Of a stretch of DNA of 57,120 nucleotides, positions 1 to 8,752 are shown piece after piece. The stretch is from an uncultured Verrucomicrobiota bacterium (GTDB lineage Bacteria > Verrucomicrobiota > Verrucomicrobiia > Limisphaerales > UBA9464), in the NCBI GenBank assembly GCA_903907925.1, contig CAIVQB010000004.1, positions 1 to 57,120 on the forward strand. Reading direction: 5' to 3'. Under the pieces are notes generated by a model that did no database searches, was not told the DNA's origin, and saw nothing but the letters and a program-made list of their open reading frames with translations. The number at the start of each line of letters is the position of its first letter. The first letter of the stretch is position 1. The translations under genes were made by a program, and so were the position numbers.

Positions 1-163
1 GTGGCGCTACGCTTCCCGCCGCAGTCCATAGGGCCGGCAGGATGCCAGCGCTCCCAGTAGAAGGAGTCATTCCGCATCCCGTTTTCTCCCGCTCTCGTTT
101 TCCCTTCTTCCTTCGGTTCCTGCCTTCCAGATTCCATCCCTCTCGCCACTTCGTGCGGATTGT
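1..163. repeat. Intergenic stretch with two dispersed repeat copies
   Basis: Positions 1-25 are the reverse complement, with one mismatch, of positions 8445-8469 (GCGGGAAGCGTAGCGCCAC core). Positions 32-57 carry the GGCCGGCAGGATGCCAGCG repeat, which recurs at 6304-6327 and, in variant form, at 17760-17782 (inverted) and 17817-17841. No gene is seen here. The stretch lies downstream of the minus-strand helicase. Confidence 0.7.
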
Positions 164-2719
164 TCAGACAATACTACACCAGCGGAGGAGTTGAAGCCCG
201 GGGGTTTTCGCCGCGCGGGCGGCTTCCAGGTCCACTTCGAATTCCATCATCCAATCGTTGTGTTCCTCGGGATCGATGAGGATTTGGCGGACGATCCAGG
301 TCTTCCGCTCGGCCTCGGGGCCGGAACGGGTGACGAGGGTGTTCCGCAGATTCCGCGCACCGGGATCGAGCAGGAAACACTTCCGGATGTCGCGGTAATG
401 TTCGGTTGCGGCGCGGAGACGCAGCACGGTCCAGGGGTTGCCCTCCGCGTCCTCGGGAACGATCAACTGGGTGAGCACCTCCTCGAAATCGCCGTTGGCA
501 ATGGATCGGAGGATTCCAAAAATGCGGACCCGGATCGCCGCCGTGAACGCCGGGATATCGCGGGTGATGTCGGCTGCCGCGGCTTCGGCACCGGGCGGAC
601 GCACTTCCGGCATCGCCACCGGGGCCTGGAATTCCGGGTTCCGCATCCGCTCCCATTCGTCGAGCAGGCTGGAATCCACCTGCCGTAGCATCAGCACCAG
701 ATAAGCCTCCATGTCGCGCACCGCCTCCGTCTTGGCGGAGGCGGGAACGGTTTGCGACAGCACCTTGTAGACGGAATTGAGGTGCCGGAGCAGGAGTCCC
801 TCAGTGCGGAAAAGTTCGTAGATCTTGATGTAATCGCCGAAGGAACGGAACTGCTCGAACATCTCCCGGGCGATGGATTTGGGGCGGATGTTTTCGGTGC
901 CCACCCACGGATGTTTTTCTGACCAGGCGTTGAAGGTCTCGTAGATGAATTCCCGACGCGGCTTGGGGTGTTCGAGTTTTTCCAACTCGGCCATGCGATC
1001 GTCGTACTCCATCCCCTGCGCCTTGAGCTCGGCGACCTTTTCACCCTTCAACCGGTTGAGTTGCGCGCGGAGAATGGCTTCCGGTTCTTCGAGGATCGAT
1101 TCGACCAACGTCAACAGATCGAGCGGATAATCCGGCGCGGCCGGATCCAGCAGCGGGATGGTGTCGAGCAGGTAGAGCGAGAGGACCTGGTTGAGCGAAA
1201 AATCCTCCGGCAACGCCACGTTCACGCGCAGTTTGGCGCCCTCTGCTGTTTGCGGAATGAACTCAATGATGCCGCGATCCACCAGCGACCGGAACAACTG
1301 CCACGCCCGGGTGCGATGGGCCTTTTTCTGGCGATCCGATTCGTGGGAATTCCGGATCAACTGTTGCAGCGCGGTGCAGCCGTCGGTGGGACGCCCCAGC
1401 ACGTTGAGTAACATCGCGTGCGTCACCTGGAATCGGGACACCAACCGTTCCGGTGGCGCGGATTGCAGGCGGATGAAGGTGTTGCGATCCCAGTTGACGA
1501 AGTTTCGGTCGGGCGCCTGGCGCTTGACGATCTTCTTGCCGTCGCGCTTCGACTTTTCCTCGAGCTTGAGATTGTCGATGACGTGTTCGGGCGCCTGGAC
1601 GACGACGTAGCCGACGGTGTCGAAACCCTTGCGTCCGGCGCGCCCGGAGATCTGGTGGAAGTCGCGGGAATTCAGGATGGCGACCTTTTCGCCGCCGTAC
1701 TTGAACAGTCGGGTGAACAGGACCGTGCGGATGGGAACATTGATGCCGACACCGAGCGTGTCGGTGCCGCAGATCACCTTGAGCAGGCCTTTTTGGGCGA
1801 GTTGCTCGACGAGGATGCGGTACTTCGGGAGGAGTCCAGCGTGATGGATGCCAATGCCCTGTCGCAGCCATTTGCGGATGTCCGGTCCGTGCGGACTGTT
1901 GAAGGAAAATCCTTCGAGCGCGGTGGCGATGGCAGCGCGTTCATCGCGGGTGGCCACCGGTATACTGGTGAAGGCTTGCGCGTTTTCCGCCGCATCGGCC
2001 TGGGTGAAGTGGACCACATAGACCGGACTTTTTCCCGCGGTCACCAGGGCTTCGAGCGTCTGCGCGAGCGGAGTTTCGGCGTAGGTAAACTCCAGCGGAA
2101 CCGGGCGGGTCTCTGACCTTACCGTGACCGCCGGAAGCCCGGTGATGCGGGTGAGCGATTCCTCGAAGAATGCGGTTTCGCCGAGGGTCGCCGACATCAA
2201 CAGGAACCGGGCCCGCGGCAGGGTCAGCAACGGCACCTGCCAGGCCACGCCGCGATCGCGATCGGAGTAGTAGTGGAACTCGTCCATCACCACGTCGCGG
2301 AATTCGCAGCGTTCGCCGTCGCGGAGCGCGATGTTGGAAAGGATTTCCGCCGTGCAGCAGAGGATTGGCGCCTCGTGATTGACCGTGGCGTCGCCGGTGC
2401 TCAACCCCACGTTCTCGGGTCCGAATTCCTTGCAAAGGGACAACCACTTTTCATTCACCAACGCCTTGATCGGGCAGGTGTAGACCGAACGCCGTCCCTG
2501 GGCGATGGACTGGAAATGAACCGCCGACGCGACCAGAGATTTGCCTGAGCCGGTGGGTGTGTTGAGGATGACGTTGGAGCCCTGATACCATTCGAGAATG
2601 GCCTCTTCCTGCGCTGGATAGAGTTCGAGTCCGCGGGCGGTGACGTAGTCGAGAAACCCGCCGAGCAACGCGTCATTGCTGGTCGAGTCGGTCCGCGTCA
2701 ATTGATCGTAGAGCGTCAC
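164..2719 (-). CDS. Ski2-like DEAD/DEAH-box helicase with C-terminal DUF3516-like region
   Basis: An 851-residue superfamily 2 helicase, probably an ATP-driven RNA helicase in the cytoplasm. The Walker A motif TPTGSGKS lies at about residues 54-61. The Walker B box reads DEFH (146-149) where the family usually has [13 protein letters not shown] motif and a GRAGRKGFD motif VI follow, as in the Ski2/Mtr4 group. The last 100 or so residues ([18 protein letters not shown]) resemble the DUF3516 tail of bacterial Ski2-like proteins. The start is GTG at 2717-2719, overlapping the stop of the upstream zinc-ribbon gene by four bases (GTGA), which suggests translational coupling. With era and the zinc-ribbon gene it forms a minus-strand unit, pointing to a role in RNA or ribosome metabolism (inference). 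Family assignment is firm; the substrate is not known. Confidence 0.9.
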   Translation of the reverse strand: MTLYDQLTRTDSTSNDALLGGFLDYVTARGLELYPAQEEAILEWYQGSNVILNTPTGSGKSLVASAVHFQSIAQGRRSVYTCPIKALVNEKWLSLCKEFGPENVGLSTGDATVNHEAPILCCTAEILSNIALRDGERCEFRDVVMDEFHYYSDRDRGVAWQVPLLTLPRARFLLMSATLGETAFFEESLTRITGLPAVTVRSETRPVPLEFTYAETPLAQTLEALVTAGKSPVYVVHFTQADAAENAQAFTSIPVATRDERAAIATALEGFSFNSPHGPDIRKWLRQGIGIHHAGLLPKYRILVEQLAQKGLLKVICGTDTLGVGINVPIRTVLFTRLFKYGGEKVAILNSRDFHQISGRAGRKGFDTVGYVVVQAPEHVIDNLKLEEKSKRDGKKIVKRQAPDRNFVNWDRNTFIRLQSAPPERLVSRFQVTHAMLLNVLGRPTDGCTALQQLIRNSHESDRQKKAHRTRAWQLFRSLVDRGIIEFIPQTAEGAKLRVNVALPEDFSLNQVLSLYLLDTIPLLDPAAPDYPLDLLTLVESILEEPEAILRAQLNRLKGEKVAELKAQGMEYDDRMAELEKLEHPKPRREFIYETFNAWSEKHPWVGTENIRPKSIAREMFEQFRSFGDYIKIYELFRTEGLLLRHLNSVYKVLSQTVPASAKTEAVRDMEAYLVLMLRQVDSSLLDEWERMRNPEFQAPVAMPEVRPPGAEAAAADITRDIPAFTAAIRVRIFGILRSIANGDFEEVLTQLIVPEDAEGNPWTVLRLRAATEHYRDIRKCFLLDPGARNLRNTLVTRSGPEAERKTWIVRQILIDPEEHNDWMMEFEVDLEAARAAKTPGLQLLRWCSIV

Positions 2720-2934
2720 CGGTCGGACGGGGTTTCAGGCGCGCAACAGGAGCCGGCCTCGAAGTAGCAGTCGTCGCAGAGGTGCAAGCCGGCGATCTCC
2801 CGGACGTCGAATTGGCCGCAGCGTTCGCAGGCCGTCGGGGCGGGTGGAGTGTCGGACCGAGGGCGGGAAGTGTCGGAGGCCGGCCCATTCTGCGGGCGAG
2901 GCTCGGACGCGGGATGTGGCGTCGGGGGAATCAT
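2716..2934 (-). CDS. Small zinc-ribbon protein
   Basis: A 72-residue protein with a Pro/Ser-rich N-terminal half and a C-terminal four-cysteine module: C36-x2-C39 and C53-x2-C56, followed by a Cys pair at 63-64. The spacing fits a small zinc ribbon that could bind RNA or a protein partner. It starts at ATG 2932-2934, 39 bases after the era stop, and its stop overlaps the helicase start by four bases, so the three genes are probably co-transcribed. I recognise no named family. That it is a real gene is supported by the cysteine pairs, the tight spacing and the GTGA overlap. The context suggests an accessory to the helicase or to Era (inference). Confidence 0.7.
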   Translation of the reverse strand: MIPPTPHPASEPRPQNGPASDTSRPRSDTPPAPTACERCGQFDVREIAGLHLCDDCYFEAGSCCAPETPSDR

Positions 2935-2973
2935 CGTTTGGGACGCTCCAAGGTGTTCAGCCGCGGCCCACGC

Positions 2974-3861
2974 TCAAGAATCCATCTTGCGATCGATGAT
3001 CACGTCCAACTCCAGCGCGACCTTCTTCTCGAAGCGATCCCGCAACGCCCGCTGCGCTGCCAGCCGGATCTGACGGATCTTCCGTGCGCCGGTGCCGATG
3101 AGCATGCGCTGATAGCGTTCGTTGGGCGTAATGATGGCGGCGTTGACGTGCACGACCGGGATTCCGTCCTTACCGGGCTTTTCCTCGATGGAATCGAGTT
3201 CGACCTGGGTGCGGTAGGGGACTTCTTCGCCGGTGTAGAGATAGACCTTTTCGCGGATCAACTCGGCCGCCTGGAAATCGATGGTGGTGTTGGTCGTCTG
3301 GCCCGCCGGATACAACTCCGGTCCTTCGGGCATGCGTTCCAGGAGCAGGTCCACCAATTGGGAAGTTCCTTCGCCCGTGATGCCGGAGACCTCCACCACC
3401 GCGGCGTATTCCGAGGCCACCCGCATCCAGGCGTCGCGGAAGGGCCGCTCAGGAATGTCCAGCTTGCTGAGGCACAGAATACGCGGCTGCTGTACCCGAG
3501 CCAGGATCGCGTTGACCATGTCGTTTTCCGCACCCGAATCGCGGGTGGGATCAACCACATGAACCACCACGTCGATGCCCTTCAACGATTCCTGCGCCCG
3601 CTGATGCAGGGTGTCCACCAGCGAACTCTTGTGGGTCTTGAAGAAGCCCGGCGTGTCGACGAACACCACCTGACCGCCCGGCCGGTGCACGATGCCGTGG
3701 ATCGGATGCCGCGTCGTCTGGGGACGGGGCGTCACGATGGAGACCTGCGCGCCGACGAGCGAGTTGATCAACGTGGACTTGCCGGCATTGGTGCGGCCGA
3801 TCAGGACGGCCAGGCCGGATCGGAAGGGGGCGGGAGTGGAAGTGGGAATGGATTCGGACAT
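2974..3861 (-). CDS. era: GTPase Era, ribosome assembly factor
   Basis: A 295-residue Era-type GTPase, about the usual length, expected to bind the 3' end of 16S rRNA during 30S maturation. G1 is GRTNAGKST, switch I carries TPRPQTTRHPIHGI and G3 is DTPG. The C-terminal part has the Era KH-domain layout. Two signatures deviate. The G4 motif reads SKLD instead of NKxD (codon AGC at about 3465). The KH GxxG loop reads IGTGARKI where Era normally has IGxxGxxI. The frame stays open far upstream to 4656, but that extension is antisense to another gene, so I start at MSESIPTS (3861); ATG codons at 3879 and 3882 are alternatives. It is first in a unit with the zinc-ribbon and helicase genes. It is diverged enough that full function should be tested rather than assumed. 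Confidence 0.93.
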   Translation of the reverse strand: MSESIPTSTPAPFRSGLAVLIGRTNAGKSTLINSLVGAQVSIVTPRPQTTRHPIHGIVHRPGGQVVFVDTPGFFKTHKSSLVDTLHQRAQESLKGIDVVVHVVDPTRDSGAENDMVNAILARVQQPRILCLSKLDIPERPFRDAWMRVASEYAAVVEVSGITGEGTSQLVDLLLERMPEGPELYPAGQTTNTTIDFQAAELIREKVYLYTGEEVPYRTQVELDSIEEKPGKDGIPVVHVNAAIITPNERYQRMLIGTGARKIRQIRLAAQRALRDRFEKKVALELDVIIDRKMDS

Positions 3862-4083
3862 GCAGAACGCGAAGCTCATCATCCGCGAAACCCCCGTTGA
3901 AACAAGCCGGCGGTGCACAAAGTTTGGTCCGTCGTGGCCCTGAAAACAGGCGTCTTCCGGCTCCCTTGAACCGGGTTCTAAAACAAACTGAAAGGTGTGC
4001 GTGCCGGCTGCGACACAAGCGGAACCCACCACGGATTCTGTCCTTTCTGAGGAATCCGACTGGGCAAAACGGACGACTAGCTT

Positions 4084-4851
4084 ATGGGAAACTCCAAAGG
4101 AATTCAGGCGCACCAACTCTTCAAACTGGGCAAGGCCCGTCCGAAGTCGGACCACCGCACCTTCCAACTCGCCGGCTTGTTCAAAGCGCCTCCCCCCGCG
4201 CCGCCGCGATATGACTTTGATCTTCTGCACCCGGGAATCCCGACGCCGCTGTTTGCGAATGATGTTCACGGCGATTGCGTCATCGCGGCCCGCGCGCACT
4301 TGACCCTGCGGTTTGAGGATATCGAACAGGGATCGCCGTTGATGATTTCGGATCAGGATGTGCTCCGGGAATACTTCAAGGAAACGGGTGGTCCGGACAG
4401 CGGGTTGAACCTGCTCGACTCGCTCAACGAATGGCGTCAGCGCGGCTGGCAGGTGGCGCGGAAGGGCTACAAGATCCACGCCTTCGCCCAAATCGACCCG
4501 CTCCATCGTCCCGAAGTGGAAGCAGCCGTGTACCTGCTCACTGCGGCCTATGTTGGAATCGCGCTGCCCAAATCCGCCCAAGCGCAAATTCAGACCGGTC
4601 AACCGTGGGAAGTGACCAACGGCCCCGGCGCCGCTCCCAACTCCTGGGGTGGCCATTGCGTCATCATCCCTGGATACACTCCCGTCGGACCGGTCTGCGT
4701 CACCTGGGGTCGCAAGCAGCAGATGACCTGGGAATTCTTCAGAACCTATTGCGACGAGGCCTACGCGATCGTGGATGAAGTGGATTCCAAAAAGGGCAGG
4801 CCGGGTATCGATGTTCAGAAGCTGATGGAATGGCTCGATCGACTGAAATGA
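4084..4851 (+). CDS. Papain-like/C39-like fold protein of unknown role
   Basis: A 255-residue protein without an evident signal peptide. The segment NDVHGDC (Cys65) followed by a helix, and later SWGGHCVIIPGY (His191), match the Cys and His blocks of a papain-like cysteine protease or a C39-like bypass domain. Trp-rich segments (VTWGRKQQMTWEFF) follow the His, as in that fold. I do not recognise a named family. The stop overlaps the start of the next gene (ATGA), which is a lipoprotein, and a third small gene follows 37 bases later. The unit is divergent from era. An active protease, an amidase or a non-catalytic relative are all possible; only the Cys/His arrangement is seen directly. Confidence 0.65.
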   Translation: MGNSKGIQAHQLFKLGKARPKSDHRTFQLAGLFKAPPPAPPRYDFDLLHPGIPTPLFANDVHGDCVIAARAHLTLRFEDIEQGSPLMISDQDVLREYFKETGGPDSGLNLLDSLNEWRQRGWQVARKGYKIHAFAQIDPLHRPEVEAAVYLLTAAYVGIALPKSAQAQIQTGQPWEVTNGPGAAPNSWGGHCVIIPGYTPVGPVCVTWGRKQQMTWEFFRTYCDEAYAIVDEVDSKKGRPGIDVQKLMEWLDRLK

Positions 4852-5687
4852 AGCCGAATCCCATTCGAGTCGTTTCGCTCGTCCTTCTCGGCATTGCGCT
4901 GACGGGTTGCGTCAACCTCAAGGCGGTCCGTGAATTCGCGACGGCTTCCACCGAGGACGCGACCTTGAAAGCCATCGCCGGCGAGATGGTCGATTCACCC
5001 CGGCGCAAGGTTCGTTACGCCGCAGATGACGACACGAAGAAAGCCTTCGAGGCCGCCGCCGCGGTCGGTCGAACGAAGCGGGCGGAACTCGTTCGATCCC
5101 ATGAAGTGATCCGTGCCTACATGGCGACGCTGGCCACTCTGGCCGGCGGCGGTACCGTCGAACCGAATTCGTCGGTAGCTGGATTCACTGCGGAGGTCGG
5201 GGATTCGAGTCTGTTGAATGCATCCGAGCAGCAGGCCTTCGGTAAACTCGCCACGCTGGTTTCCCACGCGGCGACCGATTCCTATCGACGGACCACCGTT
5301 CGCCAAATGATCCGGCAGTCCGCGTCCGATTTCCCTGCGGCCATCGCGGCGCTCCAACGGGCGGTCCGACTGATCGGCGACGAACAATTGGGCGGAGAAG
5401 TCGGCGCGTTGAATCAATACTATCGGATCCAAAGCAACCTCCCCGATCCGACCACTCCAGCCTGGGCAAGGGTGTTGGTGGAAGAGATCCGGCAGGACCG
5501 CGAAGCCGGCGTTCAACAAAAGATCGAGGTCTGCCGGAACTACGCCACCGCCCTGGGTCGGATCGCCGATGGACACGCCGCGATGCTCAAGAACCTGGAT
5601 CACCTCGACGCCCAGGAGTTGGTGGTTCTCCTGAAACAATATGAACAGGAGATCGCCGCGGCTTATGAAGCGATCAAGCGACTCTGA
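4848..5687 (+). CDS. Predicted lipoprotein, helical, unknown function
   Basis: A 279-residue protein starting MKPNPIRVV with a hydrophobic stretch ending in a lipobox LTGC (about residues 18-21), so it is probably lipid-anchored in the periplasm or outer membrane. The mature part is Ala/Glu/Arg-rich and looks mostly alpha-helical, with no motif I know. The chosen start (ATG 4848) overlaps the upstream stop by four bases; a longer in-frame start at 4830 would add MARSTE and spoil the signal peptide. It is the middle gene of a three-gene unit with the C39-like protein and a small helical protein. Function unknown. Confidence 0.75.
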   Translation: MKPNPIRVVSLVLLGIALTGCVNLKAVREFATASTEDATLKAIAGEMVDSPRRKVRYAADDDTKKAFEAAAAVGRTKRAELVRSHEVIRAYMATLATLAGGGTVEPNSSVAGFTAEVGDSSLLNASEQQAFGKLATLVSHAATDSYRRTTVRQMIRQSASDFPAAIAALQRAVRLIGDEQLGGEVGALNQYYRIQSNLPDPTTPAWARVLVEEIRQDREAGVQQKIEVCRNYATALGRIADGHAAMLKNLDHLDAQELVVLLKQYEQEIAAAYEAIKRL

Positions 5688-5724
5688 CCGGGGCCGCCGA
5701 AATACTCCGGAATTGCCTCGTCTT

Positions 5725-6117
5725 ATGGCAACCACTCTCACCACGGATCAGGCGGCGGAACTCGCACACAGTTTACTCGAGAGTGCCGACGCGATCGACC
5801 GCCGGATCGTCGCCGAATGGACGACCTTGGATCCCGCCACTCGCGGGAACCTGATGTCCCAGGCCCAAGGCATGCGCGCCCAGTCCGCTGAAATCGCCAA
5901 CGTCGCGGTCGGCATGGTCCTGGATGATGCCGGAGATGCCTTTGGGCAAATCGCCAGTGCCACCCTGGAGGGCAAAGCCGCCCTCGAAAGGATTCAATCG
6001 ATCGACCGGATCATCGCCATCGCGGCGGCCCTCGTCAGACTGGGTGCGGCGGTGGCAAAAAAGAACCTGGGAGAAAGCCTCAACGCCGCCGGGGCCCTTT
6101 TTGGGGAGATCGCTTGA
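5725..6117 (+). CDS. Small helical protein, unknown function
   Basis: A 130-residue Ala-rich protein (MATTLTTDQAAELAHSLLES...) predicted by eye to be all-helical, with a hydrophobic segment near residues 90-107 (IIAIAAALVRLGAAVA) that could be amphipathic or a weak membrane helix. It begins 37 bases after the lipoprotein stop in the same direction, so it is probably the last gene of the C39-like/lipoprotein unit. The upstream in-frame ATG at 5641 lies inside the lipoprotein gene and was not chosen. I do not recognise a family. A strong hairpin at 6130-6160 follows the stop and may mark the transcript end. Confidence 0.6.
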   Translation: MATTLTTDQAAELAHSLLESADAIDRRIVAEWTTLDPATRGNLMSQAQGMRAQSAEIANVAVGMVLDDAGDAFGQIASATLEGKAALERIQSIDRIIAIAAALVRLGAAVAKKNLGESLNAAGALFGEIA

Positions 6118-6129
6118 GACGGGCTGACA

Positions 6130-6160
6130 CCCTCCCCACCATTCGGAATGGAGGGGAGGG
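6130..6160 (+). terminator. Strong hairpin after the three-gene unit
   Basis: CCCTCCCC (6130-6137) pairs with GGGGAGGG (6153-6160), and the inner CCATT/AATGG pairs with a CGG loop. Only one A-A mismatch interrupts a 13-bp stem. No T tract follows, so it is either a factor-dependent terminator, an RNA 3' stabiliser or a repeat. Confidence 0.45.
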
Positions 6161-6303
6161 CCGGGTAGAGGCGGCGCTCCCTGTGAACCCTTGCGCGACC
6201 TCCATCCGGTCGTCGGGGATCACTGCAGCGGACCTGTTCCGACTGGCGACTGAGACCAGCTTCGGGTGTTTTTGTCGGCGAATTCATTCCCTCTGAGTTT
6301 GCT

Positions 6304-6327
6304 GGCCGGCAGGATGCCAGCGCTCCC
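6304..6327 (+). repeat. Dispersed GGCCGGCAGGATGCCAGCG repeat copy
   Basis: The same 24-base string as positions 32-55, lying in the 280-base gap between the small helical gene and the PQQ-propeller gene. Variant copies at 17760-17782 and 17817-17841 form an inverted pair. Confidence 0.75.
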
Positions 6328-6397
6328 GGCTGCCTGGGGATTGCCATTTTTCGGAATTCGGGCTCCATTGGAGGCGATTCGGTTCCCCTCCTTTTCC

Positions 6398-7639
6398 ATG
6401 CGTTCCATCACCCGTTCCCTCCTCGCCGGGCTTTCGCTCGCCACCACTCTCGTTGCCGCCGACTGGCCGCAGTGGCGCGGACCGTCCCGCAATGATCATT
6501 CGCCCGACACCGGTCTGCTGAAGCAATGGCCGGAAGGCGGACCCAAACAGGTCTGGCTCTTCAAGGATGCCGGCCTGGGTTATTCCGGATATTCGGTGGT
6601 GGGCGGAAAACTCTTCACCATGGGCCTCCGCAACCAAAAGGAGCAGATCATCGCCTTGGACGCCACAACGGGCAAGGAGCTGTGGTCGGCTCCCGCCGGC
6701 GACAAATACCCGAACGACTGGGGCGACGGTCCGCGCGCGACGCCCACCGTGGACGGCGACCGCGTTTACGCCGTCGGCGGCAACGGACTGCTGATTTGCG
6801 CGCAAACCTCGGACGGCAAGGTCCTGTGGCAAAAATCGCTGGTGAGCGATCTCGGCGGGAAGCTGCAGGGATGGGGTTATACCGAGTCTCCGATGGTGGT
6901 TGGCGACAAGGTCATCTGCACCCCGGGCGGCTCGAAGGGCACCCTGGCGGCCCTCAATAAAATGACCGGCGACGTGCTGTGGCGAACGACGGATGTCACC
7001 GATGAAGCCCAGTATTCTTCGCCGATTCTCATCCAACACGATGGAAAACCGCAGGTGGTTCAGTTGGTGGGTCAGAAGGTGTTCGGTGTGGATCCTGCCA
7101 CGGGTGCGCTGCTGTGGAAGAGTCCGTTCCCAGGTCGTGTCGCGGTCATTCCGACGCCGATTGATGGCGGCGAGGGACGCATTTACGTCACCGCCGCATA
7201 TGGTGTCGGATGCCAGATGATCCAGTTGGGCGCCAACAACTCGGTCGAGGTGGTCTACGAAAACAACAAGGTGATGAAGAACCACCACGGCGGCGTGGTG
7301 CTCGTCGACGGTTACCTTTACGGCCATTCGGATGGTTACGGCTGGGTCTGTCAGGACTTGAAGACCGGCAAGGAAGTCTGGGTTCACAAGGGCTTCGGCA
7401 AGGGCGCGATCCATTTCGCGGACGGCATGTTGTACTGCCTGAATGAAAAGTCCGGCGAGGTCGCATTGGTCGAGGCATCGACCAAGGGTTGGAGCCAGAA
7501 GGGCCAGTTCACGCTCGCGCCACTCTCGGCCCAGCGGAATCCGCAGGGCGGCATCTGGCCCCATCCAGTGGTCATCAACGGCCGCCTTTACCTGCGCGAC
7601 CAGGAGTTCCTCTACTGCTTCGACGTGAAGGGCTCGTAG
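6398..7639 (+). CDS. Secreted PQQ-type beta-propeller protein
   Basis: A 413-residue exported protein. MRSITRSLLAGLSLATTLVAA is a good Sec signal peptide and the mature chain starts DWPQWRGPSRNDHS, the typical opening of the PQQ-binding-like beta-propeller proteins abundant in the PVC group. Repeated blades carry the W-x-x-P/G pattern (LDATTGKELW, QTSDGKVLWQK, LNKMTGDVLWRT, VDPATGALLWKS, DLKTGKEVW). No calcium- or PQQ-binding catalytic residues of true quinoprotein dehydrogenases stand out, so an enzymatic role is uncertain. The frame is open upstream to 6266, but that region contains a dispersed repeat and the signal peptide fixes the start at 6398. The YqjF-like gene follows 11 bases after its stop. 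Confidence 0.85.
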   Translation: MRSITRSLLAGLSLATTLVAADWPQWRGPSRNDHSPDTGLLKQWPEGGPKQVWLFKDAGLGYSGYSVVGGKLFTMGLRNQKEQIIALDATTGKELWSAPAGDKYPNDWGDGPRATPTVDGDRVYAVGGNGLLICAQTSDGKVLWQKSLVSDLGGKLQGWGYTESPMVVGDKVICTPGGSKGTLAALNKMTGDVLWRTTDVTDEAQYSSPILIQHDGKPQVVQLVGQKVFGVDPATGALLWKSPFPGRVAVIPTPIDGGEGRIYVTAAYGVGCQMIQLGANNSVEVVYENNKVMKNHHGGVVLVDGYLYGHSDGYGWVCQDLKTGKEVWVHKGFGKGAIHFADGMLYCLNEKSGEVALVEASTKGWSQKGQFTLAPLSAQRNPQGGIWPHPVVINGRLYLRDQEFLYCFDVKGS

Positions 7640-7650
7640 GCGTCCGGCGG

Positions 7651-8376
7651 ATGAACGATCCCGGCCGGGTCCCGCGGTTTCCATCGCTCCGGATGTCCTG
7701 GTGCGATTTGTTGTTCGCCCATTGGCGCATGGATCCGGAAGCGTTGCGGGCGCTCCTGCCGCGGACGGATCCGCCTTGGGAACTTGATCTGTGGAATGGT
7801 GAAGCCTGGATTGGGATCGTGCCGTTCCGAATGACGAATGTTGGGTTGACCGGCATGCCGGGTCTGCCCGGAGCCCGAGCGTTTCCGGAGCTCAATGTCC
7901 GGACGTACGTCATCGGCGGCGGCCGCCCGGGGGTTTGGTTTTTCAGTTTGGATGCGGCGTCCTGGTTGGCAGTGCGTGGAGCTCGGATCGGATTTCATCT
8001 CCCGTATTTTGATGCCCGGATGCACTGCGAACTGCGGGGCAACGGGGTCCGATATCAGAGTCACCGGACGCATCGGGGCGGAGGAACTGCCGTGTTGGAG
8101 GTGGATTACCGGCCGATCGGTGATGTCTTTCGAAGCCAGCCCGGCAGTCTGGAACATTGGCTCACTGAACGGTACCGACTGTTCGCCGCCGATTCCCGAG
8201 GCTGTCTTTATCGTGGCGAAATCGAGCATCAGCCGTGGCCCCTGCAACCGGCCGCCGCTGAATTCGCGACCTGTAATATGACCGGCGAACTGGGACTCGC
8301 CCTGCCTGCGGAGTCGCCGCATCTCTTGTTCGCCCGGCAGCTTGATGTTCGTGCAGCCCGTCTCGTTCCGGCGTGA
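7651..8376 (+). CDS. YqjF-like DUF2071 family protein
   Basis: A 241-residue cytoplasmic protein matching the DUF2071/YqjF layout: an N-terminal W-x-x-L-LFAHWRMDPEALRALLP, then LDLWNGEAWIGIVPFRM, then ELNVRTYVIGGGRPGVWFFSLDA, with the C-terminal WLTERYRLF segment. The biochemical function of the family is not established. It begins 11 bases after the PQQ-propeller stop and may be co-transcribed. Start chosen at ATG 7651; a second in-frame Met (MSWCDLLFAHWRM, codon at 7693) is closer to where homologues usually begin. Confidence 0.85.
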   Translation: MNDPGRVPRFPSLRMSWCDLLFAHWRMDPEALRALLPRTDPPWELDLWNGEAWIGIVPFRMTNVGLTGMPGLPGARAFPELNVRTYVIGGGRPGVWFFSLDAASWLAVRGARIGFHLPYFDARMHCELRGNGVRYQSHRTHRGGGTAVLEVDYRPIGDVFRSQPGSLEHWLTERYRLFAADSRGCLYRGEIEHQPWPLQPAAAEFATCNMTGELGLALPAESPHLLFARQLDVRAARLVPA

Positions 8377-8752
8377 ACCGATTTCGAACGACGAGGCACG
8401 GCTTCACCACGCATGCGGGTCTCAGCAAACGCTTGTCGTCGTGGAGTGCGGCGGGAAGCGTAGCGCCACGCCGCTGTGGAGCGGGACTTCGCCTGCAAGC
8501 CACTGATCCTTCCACCACGCCGGTTTCGAGATCGCACCCGTCCGGCAAAGCGGCGGCTTCGCTCTGCCCCGCCGCACGCAGTCAAAGACGCTGTCGCGCC
8601 ATCCGCAGCGTTGTTTGATCCTCCAGTTGAGCGCGCGATTGATTTGGGCGCGGGTGGAACCACGCCCTCCCCATCCTCTCCGCCCGTTTCGCCGGCTTGC
8701 ATGGTCGAACGAATGTCGCGAGGGTTTCCGGCGTCTCACACCCCATTGTCCC
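8377..8752. repeat. 376-base gene-free stretch of dispersed repeats
   Basis: Positions 8445-8469 match window positions 1-25 inverted. Positions 8633-8670 match 19610-19646 inverted (GGGCGCGGGTGGAACC core). Between them, around 8551-8575, is a self-complementary GC-rich stretch (GGCAAAGCGG...CTCTGCC). ORFs in this region are shadows. Nothing coding is supported. Confidence 0.6.

Noticed and set aside
3862-4656. Upstream extension of the era frame (560-residue version)
   Set aside because: It runs antisense through the C39-like gene and adds nothing homologous to Era; Era begins near MSESIPTS.
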